Below, in pieces: positions 1-9,275 of a stretch of 64,000 nucleotides of DNA. Under the pieces are notes generated by a model. The model was not told the DNA's origin. It did no database searches and was given only the letters and a program-made list of their open reading frames with translations. Position 1 is the stretch's first letter; each line of letters starts with the position of its first letter. The DNA comes from Mycolicibacterium rhodesiae NBB3 (GTDB taxonomy: Bacteria; Actinomycetota; Actinomycetes; Mycobacteriales; Mycobacteriaceae). Made by a program: the position numbers and the translations under genes. The DNA lies in assembly GCF_000230895.2 (NCBI RefSeq), contig NC_016604.1, forward strand, positions 4,154,001 to 4,218,000, given 5' to 3'.

Positions 1-841
1 GTTCCCCGGCGGAACCGAAGCCGGCGTTGACCATCGCATCGGCGGCGAGGTCGAGGTCGGCGTCGGGAAGGATCACTGCGTGGTTCTTCGCGCCGCCAAG
101 GGCCTGCACACGCTTGTCGTGGGCGGTGCCGGTGGCGTAGACGTACTGCGCGATCGGTGTGGATCCGACGAAGGACACCGACTTGACCTTCGAGTCGGTC
201 AACAATTCGTCGACGGCGGTCTTGTCGCCCTGCAGTACGTTGAATACACCTGGCGGCAGGCCGGCTTCCTTCCAGAGTTCGGCGATCCACAACGACGCGC
301 TCGGATCCTTCTCCGACGGCTTGAGGACGACGGTGTTGCCGGTCGCGATCGCGATGGGGAAGAACCACATCGGCACCATCGCGGGGAAGTTGAACGGACT
401 GATGACCCCCACCACGCCGAGGGGCTGACGAATCGAGTAGACATCTACCTTCGTCGAGGCGTTCTCGGTGAAGCCGCCCTTGAGTAGATGCGGTATCCCG
501 CAGGCAAATTCGACGACCTCCTGTCCGCGGCTGACTTCGCCGAGCGCGTCGGAGACGACCTTGCCGTGCTCGCTGGTGATGATCTCGGCGAGCTTGTCCT
601 TGCGCGCGTTCAGCAGTTCGCGGAAGTTGAACAGGATCTGCGTGCGCTTGGCCAGCGATGTGTCGCGCCAGGCGGGGAACGCAGCGGCCGCGGCGTCGAT
701 CACCGCGCGGGCGTCCCCGACGCTGGCCAGAGCCACCTCGCCGGTGACGGCGCCGGTGGCCGGGTTGGTCACCGGGGCGGTGTTGGTGCCCGCCCCCGCA
801 AAGACCTCGTTGTTGATCCAGTGGCTGATGGTCTTGCTCAT
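1..841 (-). CDS. mmsA: Methylmalonate-semialdehyde dehydrogenase (CoA-acylating), partial
   Basis: This aldehyde dehydrogenase family enzyme converts malonate semialdehyde (or methylmalonate semialdehyde) to acetyl-CoA (or propionyl-CoA) with NAD and CoA. It is the last step of inositol breakdown. The visible 280 residues start MSKTISHWINNEVFAGAG and contain the nucleotide-binding segment around GVVGVISPFNFP, the KPSEKDP stretch and QALGGAKNHAVILPDAD, all typical of MmsA/IolA. The window ends at GSAGE, just before the expected catalytic Cys, so activity cannot be judged. A GGAAAG ribosome site lies 5-6 nt before the ATG. It is the last visible gene of the minus-strand iol operon, 2 nt after the IolH-like gene. 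Confidence 0.93.
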   Translation of the reverse strand, partial: MSKTISHWINNEVFAGAGTNTAPVTNPATGAVTGEVALASVGDARAVIDAAAAAFPAWRDTSLAKRTQILFNFRELLNARKDKLAEIITSEHGKVVSDALGEVSRGQEVVEFACGIPHLLKGGFTENASTKVDVYSIRQPLGVVGVISPFNFPAMVPMWFFPIAIATGNTVVLKPSEKDPSASLWIAELWKEAGLPPGVFNVLQGDKTAVDELLTDSKVKSVSFVGSTPIAQYVYATGTAHDKRVQALGGAKNHAVILPDADLDLAADAMVNAGFGSAGE

Positions 842-843
842 AT

Positions 844-1722
844 CTATCTTTCCGTGAATCTCGAGACAAATTCGGTCATGGTCTTCAGTTGGTAGCGCGA
901 AACCTCTCGGGCGGTCTCGTCTTCGGCGAACACCGACGACACCATGACGGTGTCGTCGCGGTCGTAGAAGCCGATGTCGGCCAGGCCGCCGAAGAACTCG
1001 TCCCAGTCGATGTCGCCGTCACCGATCTTGAGGTGCTGGTGCACCCGGACCGGATTGCCCGGCGGGTTGGTGATGTAGCGCAGGCCGTGGCTGCGGTGAT
1101 GATCCATCGTGTCGGCGACGTGCACGAGTCGCAGACGGTCACCCGCGGCGCGGATGATCTTGGTCATCGTGCCGCCCATGTGGAAAGCATGGCACGCAAC
1201 GAAAACAAACCCGATGTTCGGCGAGTTCACACCGCGGATGATGCGCAGCGCCTCCATCCCGTCCTCGACGAAATCGTCGGGGTGCGGGTCGATCCGGACG
1301 TCGATGCCCTCACGCTCGAAGACCGGCACGAGTTCCTCCATCGACCGGAAGAACGCGCGCTCCGATTCCTCGGCCTTCTCGGGCCGACCGGAGAACTCGG
1401 TGTTGATGACGTTGACCCCGAGGTCGACGGTGATCTGGACGACCCGCTTCCAGTTGCGCACCGCGGCCTCGCGGGCGTCCTCGTCGGGTCCCGACCACCG
1501 CAGCACCGGAAGCACCGAGGCGATACCCACGCCGGTGTCGCTACATGCCTTGCGGAACTTCGCGACGAGGTCGTCGTCGGCCCTCGGGTGGTTGAAGAAC
1601 GGGATGAAGTCGCGGTGCGGTGTCAGCTGAAGGTACTCATAGCCCAACCCCGCCACCAGCTTCGGGAACTCGAGCAGCTCGTAGTCGTGGTGGAACGGTG
1701 TCGGATCGAGTGCGATCTTCAT
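844..1722 (-). CDS. Sugar-phosphate isomerase/epimerase-like TIM barrel (IolH-like)
   Basis: A 292-residue AP-endonuclease-2-type (beta/alpha)8 barrel, starting MKIALDPTPFHHDYELLEFP. Conserved acidic and histidine positions typical of metal-dependent family members are visible: NTEFSG, RIDPHPDDF, CHAFHMGG and HVADTMDHH. IolH proteins of inositol operons have this length and a similar MKIA start, and the gene sits between iolG and mmsA. The exact reaction of IolH is not well established, so I name the fold and the likely family only. It is part of the tight minus-strand operon, with 1-2 nt to both neighbours. Confidence 0.8.
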   Translation of the reverse strand: MKIALDPTPFHHDYELLEFPKLVAGLGYEYLQLTPHRDFIPFFNHPRADDDLVAKFRKACSDTGVGIASVLPVLRWSGPDEDAREAAVRNWKRVVQITVDLGVNVINTEFSGRPEKAEESERAFFRSMEELVPVFEREGIDVRIDPHPDDFVEDGMEALRIIRGVNSPNIGFVFVACHAFHMGGTMTKIIRAAGDRLRLVHVADTMDHHRSHGLRYITNPPGNPVRVHQHLKIGDGDIDWDEFFGGLADIGFYDRDDTVMVSSVFAEDETAREVSRYQLKTMTEFVSRFTER

Positions 1723-1723
1723 C

Positions 1724-2770
1724 TCAGGCTCCGTCGATCGAGGCGCGGTCGACCATTGCGACCTCGACGGGCAGACCGCTGTTCAGTGACGCGACGCCTG
1801 CCTCGCACACCGCGGCCGCGGCATAGCCGTCCCACGCGCCCGGGCCGTCTGTGTAATCCTGGGTTGTACCCCCGACTCGCACAGCGTCGACCCAGCGCTG
1901 GAACTCAGTGTCGTACGCCTGGCCGAAGCGCTCCCGGAACCCCGGGGCGATCTGGCCGCCCCAGATACCCGGTGCCGTCTTGCGGACGAGCCCGACGTCG
2001 AGTCCGATCATCGCGCTGCCCTTCTCGGCCACGACCTCGGTCCGAACCTCGTAGGCGACCCCGGTGGTCACGAACAGTTCGACGTCGACGTGCTTACCCG
2101 ACGCGGTGCGCATGATGGCGATCTGCGGATCGGCGAGACCATGCGGCGCACCGGGATTGGCTGCCGGCTTGACGATCTGGATCGAGACGATCTCCTCGTC
2201 GAACAGGAACCGAGTGACGTCCACCTCGTGCACCAGCGAGTCGCGGACGATCATCGCGCTGTCGAACGACGTCGGGACGGCCGGATTGCGGTGTGCGCAG
2301 TGCATCACCAGCGGACGTCCGAGTTCGCCGCCGTCGAGCAGTGCCTTCAACCTCGCGTACTCGTGGTCGAACCTGCGCATGAACCCGACCTGGATCAACC
2401 GCTTGCCGAGTTCGGCCTCGCGCTTGACGACGGCCAACGACGTCTCGATATCCGTGGTCAGCGGTTTTTCGCACAACACCGACTTGTCGTGCTCGAGGCA
2501 GGCAAGCAATTGCTTCTCATGGGTGGGACCCGGCGTGGCGAGCACCACCGCGTCGACGTCAGGGTCGGCGATGGCGTCGAGCGGGTCGACGACGGCGCGG
2601 CACCCGTCGATACCGGCGGCGATCTGTTCGGCCTTCTCGGTGACGTAGTCGTTGACGACAACCACCTGGGCGCCGGAGATCCTGCTGCTCAGTCGGGCGA
2701 CGTGGTCGGCGCCCATCACACCGACACCCAACACGGCCACACGTAAGTCGCCCGTAGTTGTTTTGGACAT
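1724..2770 (-). CDS. iolG: myo-Inositol 2-dehydrogenase (Gfo/Idh/MocA family)
   Basis: This enzyme oxidises myo-inositol to 2-keto-myo-inositol (scyllo-inosose) with NAD, the first catabolic step. The 348-residue product has an N-terminal Rossmann motif (VAVLGVGVMGADH), the family signature CEKPLTT with the catalytic Lys, and the C-terminal substrate region around DSLVHEVDVTRFLFDEE (the HEVD motif). The start was placed at the ATG at 2770 because an AGGAGA ribosome site lies 7 nt upstream. A longer open frame upstream only reads through iolE in another frame. It lies between iolE and the IolH-like gene. A second iolG-like paralogue is found at 41990-42997. Confidence 0.9.
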   Translation of the reverse strand: MSKTTTGDLRVAVLGVGVMGADHVARLSSRISGAQVVVVNDYVTEKAEQIAAGIDGCRAVVDPLDAIADPDVDAVVLATPGPTHEKQLLACLEHDKSVLCEKPLTTDIETSLAVVKREAELGKRLIQVGFMRRFDHEYARLKALLDGGELGRPLVMHCAHRNPAVPTSFDSAMIVRDSLVHEVDVTRFLFDEEIVSIQIVKPAANPGAPHGLADPQIAIMRTASGKHVDVELFVTTGVAYEVRTEVVAEKGSAMIGLDVGLVRKTAPGIWGGQIAPGFRERFGQAYDTEFQRWVDAVRVGGTTQDYTDGPGAWDGYAAAAVCEAGVASLNSGLPVEVAMVDRASIDGA

Positions 2771-2780
2771 GGGACTTCTC

Positions 2781-3704
2781 CTAGTTGAAACGAACGGACG
2801 GGACGCCGCACGAACCCAGATAGGACCGGGTGCGCTTGGCGATGGGCAGCGGTGCGTCGACCTCGCAGGGGTACATGTCCTGCTCGACGATCGCGAACAC
2901 ATCGATACCGAGCCGCTCGATCTCGGCGAGCAGCGGCGGCATCTCCGGAATGCCCAGCGGCGGTTCGATCATCGCGCCGAGCTTGACCGCCTCACCGAAC
3001 GGCAGATCCTCGGCCTCGACCTTCGCCCGAACCTCCGGATCGACCTGCTTGAGGTGCAGGTAGCCGATGCGCTCCGGGGCGCGGCGGATGATCGCGATGT
3101 TGTCACCGCCGCAGTAGCTGATGTGCCCGGTGTCCAGGCAGAGATTGACGAACTCACTGTCGGTGCCATCGAGGAATCGGTAGACGTTCTCCTCGGTGTC
3201 GACATGGCTGTCCGCGTGCGGATGGTATTGCGCACGGACACCGTACTTCTCGAACATCGCCTTGCCGAGCTCGTTCATGCCGTCGGTCTTCTTGCGCCAC
3301 TGTTCGGTCGTGAGGTTGCGGTCCTCGAGGACGGTGCCGGTCGACGGATCGCGCCACATCTCGGGAATGACGACCACGTGCTTGCCCCCGACCGCTGCGG
3401 TCAGCCGTGCGACGTCCTCGATCTGCATCCACACCGCGTCCCAAGAATCATCCTTGTGCAGATGCTCGAAGACCGTGCCCGCCGACAGCTTGAGACTGCG
3501 CGTGGCGAGTTCGTCGGAGAGCTTCTGCGGGTCCGTCGGCAGATAGCCGAACGGTCCGAGCTCGATCCACTCGTAACCCGACGCGGCGACCTCGTCGAGG
3601 AAGCGGGTGTACGGCGTCTGACCGGGGTCATTGGGGAACCACACGCCCCACGAGTCCGGTGCGGACCCTACGAGAATCTTGCTTGAGCTGGTGCTCAACG
3701 TCAT
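2781..3704 (-). CDS. iolE: 2-keto-myo-inositol dehydratase-like TIM barrel (IolE-like)
   Basis: A 307-residue sugar-phosphate isomerase/epimerase-fold protein likely to dehydrate 2-keto-myo-inositol to the trihydroxycyclohexanedione used by IolD. Visible features are the N-terminal GSAPDSWGVWF, the metal-ligand region YHPHADSHVDTEE, CLDTGHISYCGGD, HLKQVDPE and the C-terminal IVEQDMYP. These match the actinobacterial IolE/inosose dehydratase group, but the fold is shared with isomerases such as IolI, so the exact reaction rests on context (adjacent to iolD and iolG). TAGGACGA before the ATG serves as ribosome site. A shorter paralogue with GAPISWGVCE lies at 41100-41993. Confidence 0.8.
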   Translation of the reverse strand: MTLSTSSSKILVGSAPDSWGVWFPNDPGQTPYTRFLDEVAASGYEWIELGPFGYLPTDPQKLSDELATRSLKLSAGTVFEHLHKDDSWDAVWMQIEDVARLTAAVGGKHVVVIPEMWRDPSTGTVLEDRNLTTEQWRKKTDGMNELGKAMFEKYGVRAQYHPHADSHVDTEENVYRFLDGTDSEFVNLCLDTGHISYCGGDNIAIIRRAPERIGYLHLKQVDPEVRAKVEAEDLPFGEAVKLGAMIEPPLGIPEMPPLLAEIERLGIDVFAIVEQDMYPCEVDAPLPIAKRTRSYLGSCGVPSVRFN

Positions 3705-3712
3705 TCGTCCTA

Positions 3713-5659
3713 TCAGTCAGTCGGTTTGATCAAGGGGCGTTGGATCTTCTTCCATTCGGCGTACGTCTCGTATGCCTGCTGGGTGGAAGTCAGGGTGGAT
3801 ACCTCCGACACCGGCACGTCCCACCAGGACTCGCTGTCCGGAGCGGGAATCAGCGGATCGGTTTCGACGTGGATCACCGTGGTGCGTTCGCCGGCCTTGG
3901 CCACCTTCACGGCGTCGGCGAACTCCGCGGCCGTGCCGACCTTGATGACGTCGGCCCCGAGGCTGGCTGCGTTCGCAGCGAGATCCACCGGCAGCTTGTC
4001 GCCGTCGAGACGGCCGTCGTCGGTGCGGTAGCGGTACGCGGTGCCGAAGCGCTGGGATCCCAGGGCTTCCGACAGCGATCCGATCGAGGCGAACCCGTGG
4101 TTCTGCACCAGCACCACGATGACCTTGATGCCCTCCTGTACGGCGGTGACCAACTCGGTGGCCATCATGAGGTAAGAGCCGTCGCCGACCATGACGAACA
4201 CGTCGCGCGTCTCGTCGGCCATCCGCACGCCGAGGCCTCCCGCGACCTCGTAACCCATGCAGGAGTAGCCGTACTCGACGTGGTACCCCTTGGGATCCCT
4301 TGTCCGCCATAGCTTGTGCAGGTCACCGGGCATTGATCCGGCGGCACAGACGACGACGTCGCGGGAATCGCTGAGGGTGTTCGTCAGGCCGATGACCTGG
4401 TTCTGGTTGAGCACCGCCCCGTCCTCGACCGCGTACGCGGCCGAGACCGTGTCGTCCCACTCCTTGGCGAGTGCCGCGGTACGGGTCCGGTAGTCGTCGG
4501 GTACCCGGTAGTCGCCCAATGCTGCGTCCAGCGCTTCGATCGTCTCGCGGGCATCGGACACCACACTGATACCGCCCTGCTTCACCGAGTCCAGCGACGC
4601 CACGTTGACGTTGACGAACTTGACGCCCGGGTTGTTGAACGCGGTCCGCGACGCGGACGTGAAATCGCTGTAGCGAGTGCCGATTCCGATCACCACATCC
4701 GCCTCGGTGGCCAACGCATTCGCGGCGGTGGTACCGGTCGACCCGATGGCGCCGACACACTGCGGATGGTCATACGACAGCGCGCCCTTGCCGGCCTGAC
4801 TCATCCCCACCGGAATGCCGGTGTTCTCGCAGAACGCCGCGAGCGCTTCGGTGGCACCGGAGTAGACGACACCGCCTCCTGCGACGATCAGTGGCTTGCG
4901 TGCCGAACGGATGACCTCGGCGGCCTTTGCGATGACCGACTTCTCGGGCAGCGGCCGCGCGACATGCCAGGTGCGTTCGGTGAACAGCGATTCCGGCCAG
5001 TCATGGGCCTCGGCCTGCACGTCCTGAGGAATGGACACGGTCGCCGCGCCGGTCTCGACGGGATCGGTCAGCACCCGCATCGCACCGAGCAGAGCGGCGG
5101 GCAACTGCTCAGGTCGCCACACCCGGTCGAAGTACCGCGACAGCGGTTTGAACGCGTCGTTGACTGTCACGTCGCCCGACGACGGCAGCTCCAACTCCTG
5201 GAGTACCGGTGCACTCACGCGGGTGGCGAAGGTGTCCGCGGGCAGCAGCAGTACTGGAAGGCGGTTGATTGTCGCCAAGGCTGCACCGGTGAGCATGTTC
5301 GTCGAGCCGGGTCCGACACTCGCGGTGACGGCCCACGTCTGCAACCGATCCTTCTGCCGCGCATAGGCGACGGCGCTGTGCACCATGGCTTGCTCGTTGC
5401 GACCAAGGACGTACTTCAAGCCTGGTTCGCGGCCGGCTTCTGCGGCTTCGACCTCGTCCTGAAGCAGCGCCTGGCCGAGTCCCGCGACGTTGCCGTGCCC
5501 GAAGATGCCGAAGGCGCCCGCGAAGAACTTGTTGCGCTCGCCGTCACGTTCGACGTACTGGTTGGCCAGGAACCGAATCGTCGCCTGTGCCACGGTCAGT
5601 CGGACGGTGCCCTCGGTGTCGGGTGTCTTTTCGGCCCGTTTGGGTGCGGTGGAAACCAC
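3713..5659 (-). CDS. iolD: 3D-trihydroxycyclohexane-1,2-dione hydrolase, ThDP-dependent
   Basis: IolD opens the cyclitol ring of 3D-(3,5/4)-trihydroxycyclohexane-1,2-dione to 5-deoxy-D-glucuronate using thiamine diphosphate. The 648-residue protein has the three-domain acetolactate-synthase architecture: a pyrimidine domain with FGHGNVAGLGQAL and RNEQAMVHSAVAYARQ (the activating Glu region), a middle domain, and the PP domain with GDGSYLMMATEL and the closing VQNHGF that together form the GDG-x(n)-N metal/ThDP motif. The start is GTG, with CAGGAG about 8 nt upstream inside the end of iolB. The operon position (iolB-iolD-iolE) agrees. Confidence 0.95.
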   Translation of the reverse strand: MVSTAPKRAEKTPDTEGTVRLTVAQATIRFLANQYVERDGERNKFFAGAFGIFGHGNVAGLGQALLQDEVEAAEAGREPGLKYVLGRNEQAMVHSAVAYARQKDRLQTWAVTASVGPGSTNMLTGAALATINRLPVLLLPADTFATRVSAPVLQELELPSSGDVTVNDAFKPLSRYFDRVWRPEQLPAALLGAMRVLTDPVETGAATVSIPQDVQAEAHDWPESLFTERTWHVARPLPEKSVIAKAAEVIRSARKPLIVAGGGVVYSGATEALAAFCENTGIPVGMSQAGKGALSYDHPQCVGAIGSTGTTAANALATEADVVIGIGTRYSDFTSASRTAFNNPGVKFVNVNVASLDSVKQGGISVVSDARETIEALDAALGDYRVPDDYRTRTAALAKEWDDTVSAAYAVEDGAVLNQNQVIGLTNTLSDSRDVVVCAAGSMPGDLHKLWRTRDPKGYHVEYGYSCMGYEVAGGLGVRMADETRDVFVMVGDGSYLMMATELVTAVQEGIKVIVVLVQNHGFASIGSLSEALGSQRFGTAYRYRTDDGRLDGDKLPVDLAANAASLGADVIKVGTAAEFADAVKVAKAGERTTVIHVETDPLIPAPDSESWWDVPVSEVSTLTSTQQAYETYAEWKKIQRPLIKPTD

Positions 5660-5662
5660 GGA

Positions 5663-6535
5663 TCACGCTCCTGTCTCGTGAAGTGGGAGGCGGGGGTCGA
5701 CGGCCTGGTCGTCCCAGGTGCCGCGGAGCCAGGCATGCTCCGGGTCGTCGACGATCTTCCATGCGCGCTCGGCGCCCGGTCCGGCCATGACGTTGAGGTA
5801 GTACATGTGATAGCCGGGTGCGGCGACCGACGGTCCGTGATAGCCGTGCGGCACGAGCACCACATCTCCCGTGCGCACCTCTTCGAGGACCTCGATCGGC
5901 CGGTCCGGTGTTCCGTACACCCGGTGGTACCCGAAGCCGCGGGATCCGTCCGGCCCGCCCTTGATCTCGAAGTAGTAGATCTCTTCGAGTTCCGTTTCGG
6001 TCGGGGTGCTCTCGTCGTGTTTGTGCGCGGGATAGCTCGACCAGTTGCCGCCGGGGGTGATGACCTCACATGCGATCAGCGAGTCCGCCTCGAAAACTCC
6101 TGCGGTACCGAAGTTGTGCACCTGACGGCTGCAGTTGCCGGTGCCGCGCAACTCGACGGCGACGTCGGCTGCCGCAACCCGGCGATTCGGGAAAGAGGTC
6201 TTGGCCCGCGCACCGCAGATCGCGAACCGGCCTTCGCCCGCGAGGACGTACGTCTGATCGACACCGATGTAGACCATGTCGGACGGTCCGTCGAACACCG
6301 ACGCCCGCGGTGTGAGTTCGAAGACCTCGCCGTTGCATTCGACGGCCCCGCCGCCGGCCAGCGGCAGAATCATCACCTCGGTGTCACCCGTGGTGAGTTT
6401 CGCGCGTTCCGTGTCGTCGAGTTCGACCACCTGCAAGGAGGATTCGGTCCATCCGGCGGACTCCGGCGTGATGTCGACCGTGAACGGCGGCGTGGCGCTG
6501 CGGGCCGGGATATAGAGCTTGCTGTGCATGGTCAC
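5663..6535 (-). CDS. iolB: 5-deoxy-glucuronate isomerase
   Basis: A bicupin isomerase converting 5-deoxy-D-glucuronate to 2-deoxy-5-keto-D-gluconate. The 290-residue product has the expected GGNWSSYPAHKHDE metal-binding histidine cluster of the second cupin, followed by LEEIYYFEIKGG and VLVPHGYHGPSVAAPGYHMYYLN. The start is either the GTG at 6535, which overlaps the TGA of the upstream aldolase as GTGA, or the ATG at 6529; both keep the gene translationally coupled. The stop is 3 nt before iolD. The length is normal and no key histidine appears missing. Confidence 0.95.
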   Translation of the reverse strand: MTMHSKLYIPARSATPPFTVDITPESAGWTESSLQVVELDDTERAKLTTGDTEVMILPLAGGGAVECNGEVFELTPRASVFDGPSDMVYIGVDQTYVLAGEGRFAICGARAKTSFPNRRVAAADVAVELRGTGNCSRQVHNFGTAGVFEADSLIACEVITPGGNWSSYPAHKHDESTPTETELEEIYYFEIKGGPDGSRGFGYHRVYGTPDRPIEVLEEVRTGDVVLVPHGYHGPSVAAPGYHMYYLNVMAGPGAERAWKIVDDPEHAWLRGTWDDQAVDPRLPLHETGA

Positions 6536-7425
6536 CTCACCATCGATACGGCGGTCGCGACGGCGGAGGCCACGTCGTCATCCGGGGGATAGAGCAGCGT
6601 TCGTCCGACGATGAGCCCGCGCACCGACGGCAGCGCCAGTGCCTTCTCCCAACTCGCGAATGCTTCGTCGGGATCGGCGGGGTCGCCGCCGAGCAGCAGG
6701 GTGGGCAGTGTGGTTGAGTCCATCACTCGGTCCATCTCGTCGACCACCGGCAGCTTCATCCAGGTGTATGCGGAGGTCGAACCGATGCCCTGGCTGATGT
6801 GAATCGACTTGATCACCGCGTCGGGTGACAGGTCGTTGCGGACTTTTCCCTCGACCCGCGTGGACATGAACGGTTCGAGCATCGCGATCAGACCGTGGGC
6901 AGCCAGTTCGTCGACCGCTTTCGCGCAGGCCGCCATCGTCGCGACGGTCCCGGCATCATCGAGGTCGATGCGGCACAACATCTTTCCGCCGTTCATCTTC
7001 GCCGCAGCAGTGGATGCCGCAGTGGCGGCCGTCATCCTGTCGTCGAGTTCGAACGAGGAGCCGGCCAGGCCGCCGCGGTTGAGCGACGAGAACACGACCT
7101 TGTCTTCGAGCGCTCCGAGCACCACCAGGTCATCGAGGATGTCAGAGGTGGCCAGTACGCCGTCGACTCCTGGATCGGCGAGGGCCGCGCGCAGCCGGTC
7201 GAGCAGATCGGTACGGCTGTTCATCGCGGTCGGGCGGGAACCGACAGCGAGTGCGCCGCGCGCGGGGTGGTCGGCGGCGACGATCATCAGGCGCCCGTTG
7301 CCCCGGATGGTCGGCCGTGTCACCCGGTGCTGCCATGCCCGGGCGATCGCGGCGGGATCGCTGGCCCGCAGTTCGGTGAGTTCGGCGTAGTCGGTGCAGA
7401 GTGCTCTGGAGAGTGAACTAGACAT
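6532..7425 (-). CDS. Cgl0158-family (beta/alpha)8 aldolase, probable IolJ equivalent
   Basis: A 297-residue class I aldolase-type barrel of the actinobacterial Cgl0158 group, often annotated deoxyribose-phosphate aldolase. Visible segments include MIVAADHPARGAL, GVLATSDILDDLV, GKMLCRIDLDD, LEPFMS and the C-terminal VRGLIVGRTLLYP phosphate-binding region. In this operon the missing step is cleavage of 2-deoxy-5-keto-gluconate-6-phosphate to dihydroxyacetone phosphate and malonate semialdehyde (IolJ in Bacillus), so that role is inferred from context. It overlaps iolC by 8 nt and iolB by 4 nt. No separate iolJ is visible in the window. Confidence 0.8.
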   Translation of the reverse strand: MSSSLSRALCTDYAELTELRASDPAAIARAWQHRVTRPTIRGNGRLMIVAADHPARGALAVGSRPTAMNSRTDLLDRLRAALADPGVDGVLATSDILDDLVVLGALEDKVVFSSLNRGGLAGSSFELDDRMTAATAASTAAAKMNGGKMLCRIDLDDAGTVATMAACAKAVDELAAHGLIAMLEPFMSTRVEGKVRNDLSPDAVIKSIHISQGIGSTSAYTWMKLPVVDEMDRVMDSTTLPTLLLGGDPADPDEAFASWEKALALPSVRGLIVGRTLLYPPDDDVASAVATAVSMVR

Positions 7426-8389
7426 TGACGGCCTCCACCGCGGTCCGCTCAGCGAGTTCGGTCACCTCGGCGGCGGTCGGCATCGCGGTCGAGCACTCGA
7501 GCCGGGACGCGACGATGGCGCCTGCGGCGTTGGCGTAACGCAGTGTCTTCTCCAGCGACCAACCGTGCAGAAGGCCGTGACACAGGCTGCCGCCGAAGGC
7601 ATCTCCGGCGCCGAGGCCGTTCACCACGTCGACCTCGTTGGGGGCAACGCTCACCGAGCTGCTCCTGGTCCTGCCGAGGACACCGCGTGGACCCTGCTTG
7701 ACGATCGCCAACTCGACCCCGAGGTCCAGTAGCGCCTCGGCGGCCTTGTGCGGGTTGGACTCTCCGACAGCGATCTCACACTCCTCGCGGTTACCCACCG
7801 CGACCGTGACGTGGGTCAGCGCGCGTCGCACCTGCTCGGTGGCTGCGGCGGGGGAGTCCCAGAACATCGGGCGGTAGTCGAGGTCCAGCACGGTCAACGG
7901 GGCGCCACCGCGGGCCTCCCATGCAGCGAAATGCGCGCTGCGGCTCGGCTCTTCGGACAGACCGGTGACGGTCGACCAGTACAGCCTGGCCGATCGTACG
8001 GCGTCGGCGTCGATGTCGTCGACACTGATCTGGAGGTCGGGAGCCTTCGGACGCCGGTAGAAGTACAGCGGAAAGTCGTCGGGCGGGAAGATCTCGCAGA
8101 AGGTGACCGGGGTCGGGTACTGGTCGTCGGTCACCACAAAGCGGTTGTCGACGCCCAGCCGTGCCAGTTCGGCGCGGACGAACTTTCCGAACGGGTCGGC
8201 TCCCACTCCCGAAATGAGAGCCGAGCTGTTTCCGAGTCGCGCTGCGGCGACCGCGACGTTGGCGGCGCTACCGCCGAGGAACTTGCCGAAGGTGTCGACG
8301 TCCTCGAGTCCCACCCCGACTTGAAGGGGGTAAACGTCGACGCCGCATCGCCCGATGGCGAGTACGTCATGTGGCTGTGTGGTCGTCAA
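7418..8389 (-). CDS. iolC: 5-dehydro-2-deoxygluconokinase (PfkB family)
   Basis: This kinase phosphorylates 2-deoxy-5-keto-D-gluconate at O6 with ATP. The 323-residue PfkB/ribokinase protein shows the N-terminal sugar-binding GGSAANVAVAAARLG and the C-terminal catalytic GAGDAFGG containing the general-base Asp. It begins with TTG (reads MTTTQPHDVLAIGRCGVDVY); no ATG or GTG lies close enough to replace it, and GGAAAGAG about 8 nt upstream supports it. It is the first gene of the minus-strand iol operon, facing the GntR regulator across a 154-bp divergent promoter that holds an IolR-like operator. Confidence 0.92.
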   Translation of the reverse strand: MTTTQPHDVLAIGRCGVDVYPLQVGVGLEDVDTFGKFLGGSAANVAVAAARLGNSSALISGVGADPFGKFVRAELARLGVDNRFVVTDDQYPTPVTFCEIFPPDDFPLYFYRRPKAPDLQISVDDIDADAVRSARLYWSTVTGLSEEPSRSAHFAAWEARGGAPLTVLDLDYRPMFWDSPAAATEQVRRALTHVTVAVGNREECEIAVGESNPHKAAEALLDLGVELAIVKQGPRGVLGRTRSSSVSVAPNEVDVVNGLGAGDAFGGSLCHGLLHGWSLEKTLRYANAAGAIVASRLECSTAMPTAAEVTELAERTAVEAVNV

Positions 8390-8461
8390 GGTTTCGGCTC
8401 TTTCCGAGTAGGAACGGCTGACTAAGACTGTGCCTGTCGTCTCTCGACCGTGTCAATAGTT

Positions 8462-8471
8462 TGTCCTGACA
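8462..8471. promoter_or_regulatory. IolR-type operator, copy 1
   Basis: The palindrome TGTCCTGACA lies between iolC and the GntR gene. The longer string TTTGTCCTGACATT recurs exactly, inverted, at 10208-10221 in the other divergent promoter of the locus. It fits the Corynebacterium glutamicum IolR consensus KGWCHTRACA as I remember it. It probably represses both iolC and the regulator gene when bound. Confidence 0.7.
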
Positions 8472-8543
8472 TTCTATCTTTCGATCATATGGTGCTACGA
8501 TTCGGCTACTCTTTGGCTGGTCCATCAGGAGATCGGAGACGAC

Positions 8544-9275
8544 GTGCCCTTGGCAGTGGAGCTCGACAGGTCAAGTCCTGTTCCCCTCTACTATCAGCTC
8601 GCCCAGGCGATCGAGGCGGCGATACGCGACGGCGAACTGTCGCCCGGTGACCGCTTCGAGAACGAGCTGGCGCTGGCGAAGCGACTGACGTTGTCGCGGC
8701 CGACGACTCGGCGTGCCATACAGGAGCTCGTTGACAAAGGTCTGCTTGTCCGCAAGCGCGGCGTCGGAACACAGGTCGTGCAGAACCCGGTGCACAGGCG
8801 CGTCGAGCTGACAAGCCTTTTCGACGATCTGTCCCGTGCCGGCCAGGAACCCACCACCCAGTTGCTGGATTACCGCATCGGGCTTCCCGACGAGGAGGTC
8901 GCTCGCGAACTGAGCATCGCCGAGGACCGCGAGGTCGTGTCCATTCAGAGGCTGCGTTGCGCCAACGGCGAGCCGCTGGCGGTGATGATCAACCATCTGC
9001 CCGTTGAGATCGCGCCGGCCGCCGAGGAACTGGAAAGCATCGGGCTCTACCAGTCGTTGCGATCGCGCGGTGTGCACATCCGCCTCGCGCGTCAGCGGAT
9101 CGGGGCAAAGGGGGCGACCCGGAACGAAGCCCGATTGCTGGGCGAAAAGGTGAATGCTCCGCTGCTGACAATGACCCGAACGGCCTTCGACGACTCGGGA
9201 AGTGCGGTGGAATTCGGAACACACTGCTACCGGGCATCGCGCTACTACTTCGACACCACTCTGGTCGACCGCTAG
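8544..9275 (+). CDS. iolR: GntR/HutC-type transcriptional regulator, probable IolR
   Basis: A 243-residue repressor with an N-terminal winged HTH (about residues 10-75: PLYYQLAQAIEAAIRDGELSPGD, LTLSRPTTRRAIQELVDKGL, RKRGVGTQV) and a C-terminal UTRA effector domain ending FGTHCYRASRYYFDTTLV. The GTG start has GGAG 5 nt upstream; another in-frame GTG 12 nt further in is possible. Its divergent position from iolC and the match of the local palindrome to the known GntR-type IolR operator make it the likely inositol-responsive repressor of both the iol operon and the ABC importer. The effector identity is inferred. Confidence 0.82.
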   Translation: MPLAVELDRSSPVPLYYQLAQAIEAAIRDGELSPGDRFENELALAKRLTLSRPTTRRAIQELVDKGLLVRKRGVGTQVVQNPVHRRVELTSLFDDLSRAGQEPTTQLLDYRIGLPDEEVARELSIAEDREVVSIQRLRCANGEPLAVMINHLPVEIAPAAEELESIGLYQSLRSRGVHIRLARQRIGAKGATRNEARLLGEKVNAPLLTMTRTAFDDSGSAVEFGTHCYRASRYYFDTTLVDR